This document shows, piece by piece, positions 59,334 to 64,000 of a stretch of DNA of 64,000 bases. The notes under the pieces were generated by a model. It was not told the origin of the DNA, ran no database searches, and saw only the letters and a list, made by a program, of their open reading frames with translations. Positions within the stretch are counted from its first letter, which is position 1. The number at the start of each line of letters is the position of its first letter. The DNA is from Tillandsia leiboldiana (lineage: Eukaryota; Streptophyta; Magnoliopsida; Poales; Bromeliaceae), in contig CM055081.1 in assembly GCA_029204045.2 (NCBI GenBank), forward strand, positions 4,933,698 to 4,997,697, in the 5' to 3' direction. A program made the translations under genes and the position numbers.

Positions 59334-59508
59334 ATATATATATATATTGAGAAATATTTGGTACTTTTTTTAATAAATAATAAAAGTATTCTTAACCGTT
59401 GATCGATAAGGAATAAAAAAGTAATTTTACTTATTATCAGGTTAACCGGTAACTTTATAAAAAGGGTATTTTCGTAATTAAACATCATAAAATAAAAAAT
59501 ATATATAT
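59334..59508. other. AT-rich spacer, no gene
   Basis: Short stretch with a TA run. No element end recognised. Confidence 0.5.
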
Positions 59509-61200
59509 ATATTAATTAAAATACCTTCTACTAATTTAATCATTAATTTAAAAAATTTTAGAATTATAATTTAGGCATTAATTTAAAGAGTTTAATTAAA
59601 AAAAATTTAAAATTACAATTTAGGCATTAATTTAAAGAGATTTAGAATTACAATTTAGTCATTAATTTAAAGAGTTTAATTTAAAAAGTTTTAGAATTAC
59701 AATTTAGTCATTAATTTTAAAAAATTTAGAATTATAATTTATGCATTAATTTAAAGAGTTTAAATTTAAAAAATTATAATTTAGGCATTAATTTAAAAAG
59801 TTTAAATTAAAAAAATTTAAAATTATAATTTAGGTATTAATTTAAAGAGTTTTAGAATTACAATTTAGATATTAATTTAAAAAGTTTAATTTAAAGAGAT
59901 TTAGAATGAGAATTTAGGCATTAATTTTAAGAGTTTAATTTTAAAAAAATTAGAATTACAATTTAGGCATTAATTTAAAGAGTTTAATTTAAAGAATTTT
60001 ACAATTACAATTTACACATTAATTTAAAGAGTTTACATTAAAAAATTTTAGAATTACAATTTAGGCATTATTTTAAAAAGTTTAAAATTACAATTTAGGC
60101 ATTAATTTAAAAAATTTAATTTAAAGAGTTTTAGAATGACAATTTTGGCATTAATTTAAAAAGTTTAATTTAAAAAATTTTAGAATTACAATTTAGACAT
60201 TAATTTAAAAAGTTTTAGAATTAAAATTTAGTCATTAATTTAAAAAGTTTAATTTAAAAAAATTTAGAATTAGAATTTAGACATAAATTTAAAGAGTTTT
60301 ATAATTACAATTTAGACATTAATTTAAAAAATTTTAGAATTACAATTTAGGCATTAATTTAAAGAGATTTAGAATTACAATTTAAGCATTAATTTAAAGA
60401 GATTTAGAATTACAATTTAGGCATTAATTTAAAGAGTTTAATTTCAAAAAATTTAGAATGATAATTTAGGTATTAATTTAAAGAGTTTAATTTAAAAAAA
60501 ATTAGAATTACAATTTAGCCATTAATTTAAAGAGTTTAAATGAAAAATTTTTAGAATTACAATTTAGACATTAATTTAAAAAGTTTAATTTAAAGAGTTT
60601 TAGAATGACAATTTAGGCATTAGTTTTAAGAGTTTAATTTAAAAAAATTTAAAATTAATATTTAGGCATTAATTTAAAGAGTTTAATTTAAAGAATTTTA
60701 GAATTAGAATTTACGCATTAATTTAAAGAGTTTAAATTAAAAAATTTTAGAATTACAATTTAGCCATTAATTTATAAAATTTTAGAATTACAATTTAGGT
60801 ATTAATTTAAAAAGTTTAATTTAATGAGTTTTAGAATGACAATTTAGGTATTAATTTAAAGAGTTTAATTTAAAAAATTTTAGAATTACAATTTAGGCAT
60901 TAATTTAAAGAGTTTTAGTATTAAAATTTAGTCATTAATTTAAAAAGTTTAATTTTAAAAAAAAATAGAATTACAATTTAGGCATTAATTTAAAGAGTTT
61001 TAGAATTACGATTTAGGCATTAATTTAAAAAATTTAGAATTATAATTCTGGCATTAATTTAAAGAGTTTAATTTACAGAGATTTAAATTACAATTTAGGC
61101 ATTAATTTAAAAGTTTTAGAATTACAATTTAGGCATTAATTTAAAGAGTTTTAGAATTACAATTTAGGCATTAATTTAAAGAGTTTAATTTGTTTAAAAA
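59509..61200. repeat. AT-rich tandem array, about 1.7 kb
   Basis: The word AATTACAATTTAGGCATTAA followed by TTTAAAGAGTTTAATTTAAA recurs some forty times. The unit varies from about 35 to 60 bp because the GAGTTTAATTTAAA half is present or absent. No open frame of note. Not seen elsewhere in the window. Confidence 0.9.
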
Positions 61201-61772
61201 ATTTTAAAGTTTCTTTAATTTAAACATTAATTTTGTATTACAATTTTACAAAATTTCAATGTGCTTAAATATTTGATTTAATAGAAATATATAGTATAAT
61301 TCAAATTTATTTTTAGAATAGAATTGTACGGGCTAAGTTAAATCAAATTTAAATAGTAAAATTTAATATTTTAAAATAATGAGATCATATATTATAATTT
61401 AAAATAAAAATTGATAATAAAAATTAATAGATTTCTAAATTCTAATTTCTAAAAATAATTTTTTAAAATTAATATCATATATAATATATTAAATAAAGAT
61501 AATTAAAATATTACCATTTAAGATGATAGTTAAATTAGAATATTTAAAATTTATAATTTTTCTAAAAATAAAAACTCTCACTAAATTCAAATTTTTAAAA
61601 TTTATAATATTTACAAAAATAAAAATTCTCAAAATAAAGATAAAATTACTTAATTGTCCTTGAAGCAAAAAGACCAAAATAATTCTATTTTGGATACCTG
61701 TAACCGGTACCTCTCTCAAAGTGACCTGCTATTGCAGGTCACAATTTAAAAATAATCAAATCTGAGCACGAA

Positions 61773-61778
<6 letters not shown>
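61201..61778. other. AT-rich spacer, no gene
   Basis: No domain or element end recognised. A short inverted motif AAGTGACCTGCTATTGCAGGTCAC lies near 61718-61741. Confidence 0.5.

Positions 61779-61849
<71 letters not shown>
61779..61849. repeat. (TA)n microsatellite
   Basis: TA array of about 35 units. Confidence 0.97.
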
Positions 61850-61853
<4 letters not shown>

Positions 61854-61919
61854 ATATGAGTATGGCTCACAAATGCGGGACGGGATGTCGAGTGGGATCG
61901 GTGTTTATATTTTTTTCTA

Positions 61920-62346
61920 GGGTTAATTGCATATGGCTCCCTGTAAACATATCGAATAGCAGATATATTCCTACAAAATTTAACTTTTCATATTTATCCT
62001 TTCAAAAGTCCAACGTTATTCATATATATCCCTCCGGTTTATTTTCGTTAGTTCACTGTTTATTTTTTAACAAATTATATATGAAATGATAATTTTGCCC
62101 TTTCAAAAATGTCCCTCCAGAAAATAATGCAGAAATATCTTGAAGGGTAAAAAGATAAATTTACCTCACTAACTAACCAAGATTAAGTATTTAACCTATG
62201 GTTAATTAGATTTTTCTAACAGAGATAGACGGTAGGGATATATATGAATAACGTTGGACTTTTGAAGGATAAATATGAAAAGTTGAACTTTATAGAGATA
62301 TATCTGTTATTCGATATATTTATAGGGAGTCGTATGCAATTAACCC
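61920..62346. mobile_element. Foldback MITE with long TIRs and 9-bp TSD, 427 bp
   Basis: Left GGGTTAATTGCATATGGCTC and right GAGTCGTATGCAATTAACCC (one differing base) begin inverted repeats of about 115 bp that reach AACGTTATTCATATATATCC. TTTTTTCTA flanks both sides exactly (61911-61919, 62347-62355). The 9-bp duplication and long TIR fit a Mutator-derived MITE. Diverged relatives at 36335 and 57790. Confidence 0.85.
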
Positions 62347-62355
62347 TTTTTTCTA

Positions 62356-62866
62356 TTCCGTGTTTATATTTTTTTCTATTCATTTTCGAGATGGTAATGG
62401 AACATATATTTTTGAGATTAATCATATTTTTTTCTATTCTTTAAATTTCTGTATGAAATTGTGTAAGTTAATATAATCAATCTCTTTTAGATTTATGGAC
62501 AAAATGCCTACACACTTTTACAGCTAGAAAAAAAAAAACACTTTAATTAATCGATTTTGCAGTTCAAATTATTTTTTACTTTGCTATCTTATAGTTTAAA
62601 ATGTTCTACTAAATAATTTTATAGAGTTTTTTTTTTTTTTTTTTTGTAACTATAAGTACCTATTGTTAAACAAGAGAGTAAAGTAATAATTTTTTAAAAC
62701 TATAGTGGTAAAATGTTATATTGTACTGTTATGTGGTTTACAAAAAAAAATATTATTTTGAAAAATAATAATTTCATATCGGATGAAAAATATTAGTTTC
62801 ATATGAGATAAAAAATAAATTTTGATTGAGAATATATGAGAATACGTACACTAATAATAATAACTT
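62356..62866. other. AT-rich spacer, no gene
   Basis: A long T run near 62625-62645. Nothing recognised as a gene. Confidence 0.5.
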
Positions 62867-63240
62867 CGCTTAATTATTTTGAGCCGGTGGTTTTAATCTA
62901 ACGGGTTATTATTGCTAACGGGTTAGATCGTCATTATACGAATACTAATAAAAAGTGTGAGAGCCAATGCTAACGGGTCGGTTCATTGCTATACGAATAC
63001 CAGCCGGAAGTGTGAGCCACCTCTTGAACCCACAGAAACCATTGAGTCATTTTTTGAACCCGTAGAAGTTATCTTTAGAATCTCACGTAGCTTCTGCACG
63101 CTCGTCCACATTAGATATTAATAATAACTGTATTTAAATATTTTGGACTTATGATTTTAGGCCAATGAATTACTATTGCTAACAAATTATGAATTATTAT
63201 TGTTAACGAGTCGGATCGTAACAACTATTTTGTTTAAAAA
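62867..63240 (-). mobile_element. Heavily degraded TRIM
   Basis: Contains TAATAATAACTTCGCTTAAT, GCTAACGGGTCGGTTC, CCAGCCGGAAGTGTGAG and AACGAGTCGGATCGTAACA, which are related to LTR and internal segments of the TRIM at 41269. Order is partly preserved. Ends uncertain. Confidence 0.5.
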
Positions 63241-63329
63241 TAGCTCTTTATTGTGAAACAAAAATAAAATTATAAAATAACTAAATCTATACAAAACTAT
63301 TAATCCTCAATATCTGAATCCACGTGGCA

Positions 63330-63860
63330 CTCTTTCCTTCATCCCCTTTCCTTCATCCCTCTCTCTAATTAATTCTCCAACAATTAATAATTAGTGCACG
63401 AAAAAATCAATTAAGATTGTATATTTTATTTACATTACTTTAATTAATTATTCCATGTATACCAGCACTCTTTTCTTATCCCTCTTTCCAATTAAATCCG
63501 TTATACTTCAATTAATTACTCCATGTATACCAGCACTCTTTCCTTACCTCTTTCTAATTAAATCCTTAATTAATTATTGGCTAATTGTATAATTTATTTA
63601 TGTTAATTAGCTCTAATTAATTACCCACTCTTTCTATCATCCCTCTTTCCAATTAAATTCTCAATTAATTAGTGCAGAAAAAACTAATTAATTATTTGTA
63701 TACTTTAGTTACGTTAATTAGTTCTAATTAATTACCCCATGTATACCATAGCTCCAATTAATTACCCCATGTCCATTGCAACTTCGCGCACTTCACCTAT
63801 GTATACCATAGCTCCAATTAATTACTCCATGTTCATTGCAACTTCGCGTCGTTCGTTCTT
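63330..63860. repeat. Imperfect tandem repeat with TAATTAATTACYCCATGTAT units
   Basis: CCATGTATACCAGCACTCTT, CCCTCTTTCCAATTAAATYC and CATAGCTCCAATTAATTACC recur several times, with units of roughly 60-110 bp. Non-coding. Confidence 0.7.
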
Positions 63861-64000
63861 CCCCTCCATTGTTGCAACATTTCATCTTCCTTCACCATTA
63901 TGTATCCTCTCTTCGGCTTCCTCTTTCATCCGTTGCATATTCACTTCCACCTATATATATATATATATATTGTATTCTTCCTTTTTCATTATCTGTCGAG
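63861..64000. other. Window end with (TA)n
   Basis: A short TA array at 63952-63971. No gene recognised before the window ends. Confidence 0.5.

Overview
This window is plant nuclear DNA, very AT-rich and dominated by transposable elements. It holds one recognisable host gene. That gene has a plant exon layout with GT-AG introns and a sharply GC-rich first exon, which suggests a commelinid monocot. The species cannot be named from sequence alone. All exon models here come from reading splice sites and protein motifs by eye.

Host gene: on the minus strand (28865-36158) nine exons encode a 458-residue BRUNO/CELF-type RNA-binding protein with three RRM domains, related to Arabidopsis BRN1/BRN2 (RBP-DR1). 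Its introns carry three Tourist-like MITEs, and another Tourist copy lies upstream. One missing base just before the stop replaces the family's conserved C-terminal tail.

Layout: 1-3.1 kb, no gene. 3.1-8.3 kb, a G-rich tract, a CACTA end, a Tourist MITE, a GC-rich repeat, an AT-rich dispersed element and a Helitron. 8.4-14.8 kb, fragments of Ty3/gypsy chromoviral retrotransposons, one split by a complete TRIM element. 14.8-16.8 kb, a cluster of foldback MITEs separated by (TA)n arrays. 16.8-22.6 kb, AT-rich DNA with MITEs and a hAT element. 22.6-26.1 kb, a Mutator-like element (MULE) with clean ends, a 9-bp target duplication and hairpin arrays inside each inverted repeat. 26-28.7 kb, an LTR fragment and MITEs. 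28.8-36.2 kb, the host gene. 38.7-44.8 kb, a PIF/Harbinger element with a broken transposase (interrupted by a TRIM with identical LTRs) and an apparently intact Myb/SANT-like partner gene. 44.8-51.3 kb, a GC-rich minisatellite, a gypsy pol remnant and a 4.6-kb LTR. 51.3-64 kb, TRIM remnants, a Helitron, several foldback MITEs and a 1.7-kb AT-rich tandem array.

The most unusual material is the hairpin-bearing MULE, a 172-bp MITE family built as a chain of hairpins with 9-bp target duplications, several MITE families sitting inside (TA)n microsatellites, and a larger relative of the chain-of-hairpins family that appears to carry non-TE GC-rich sequence.
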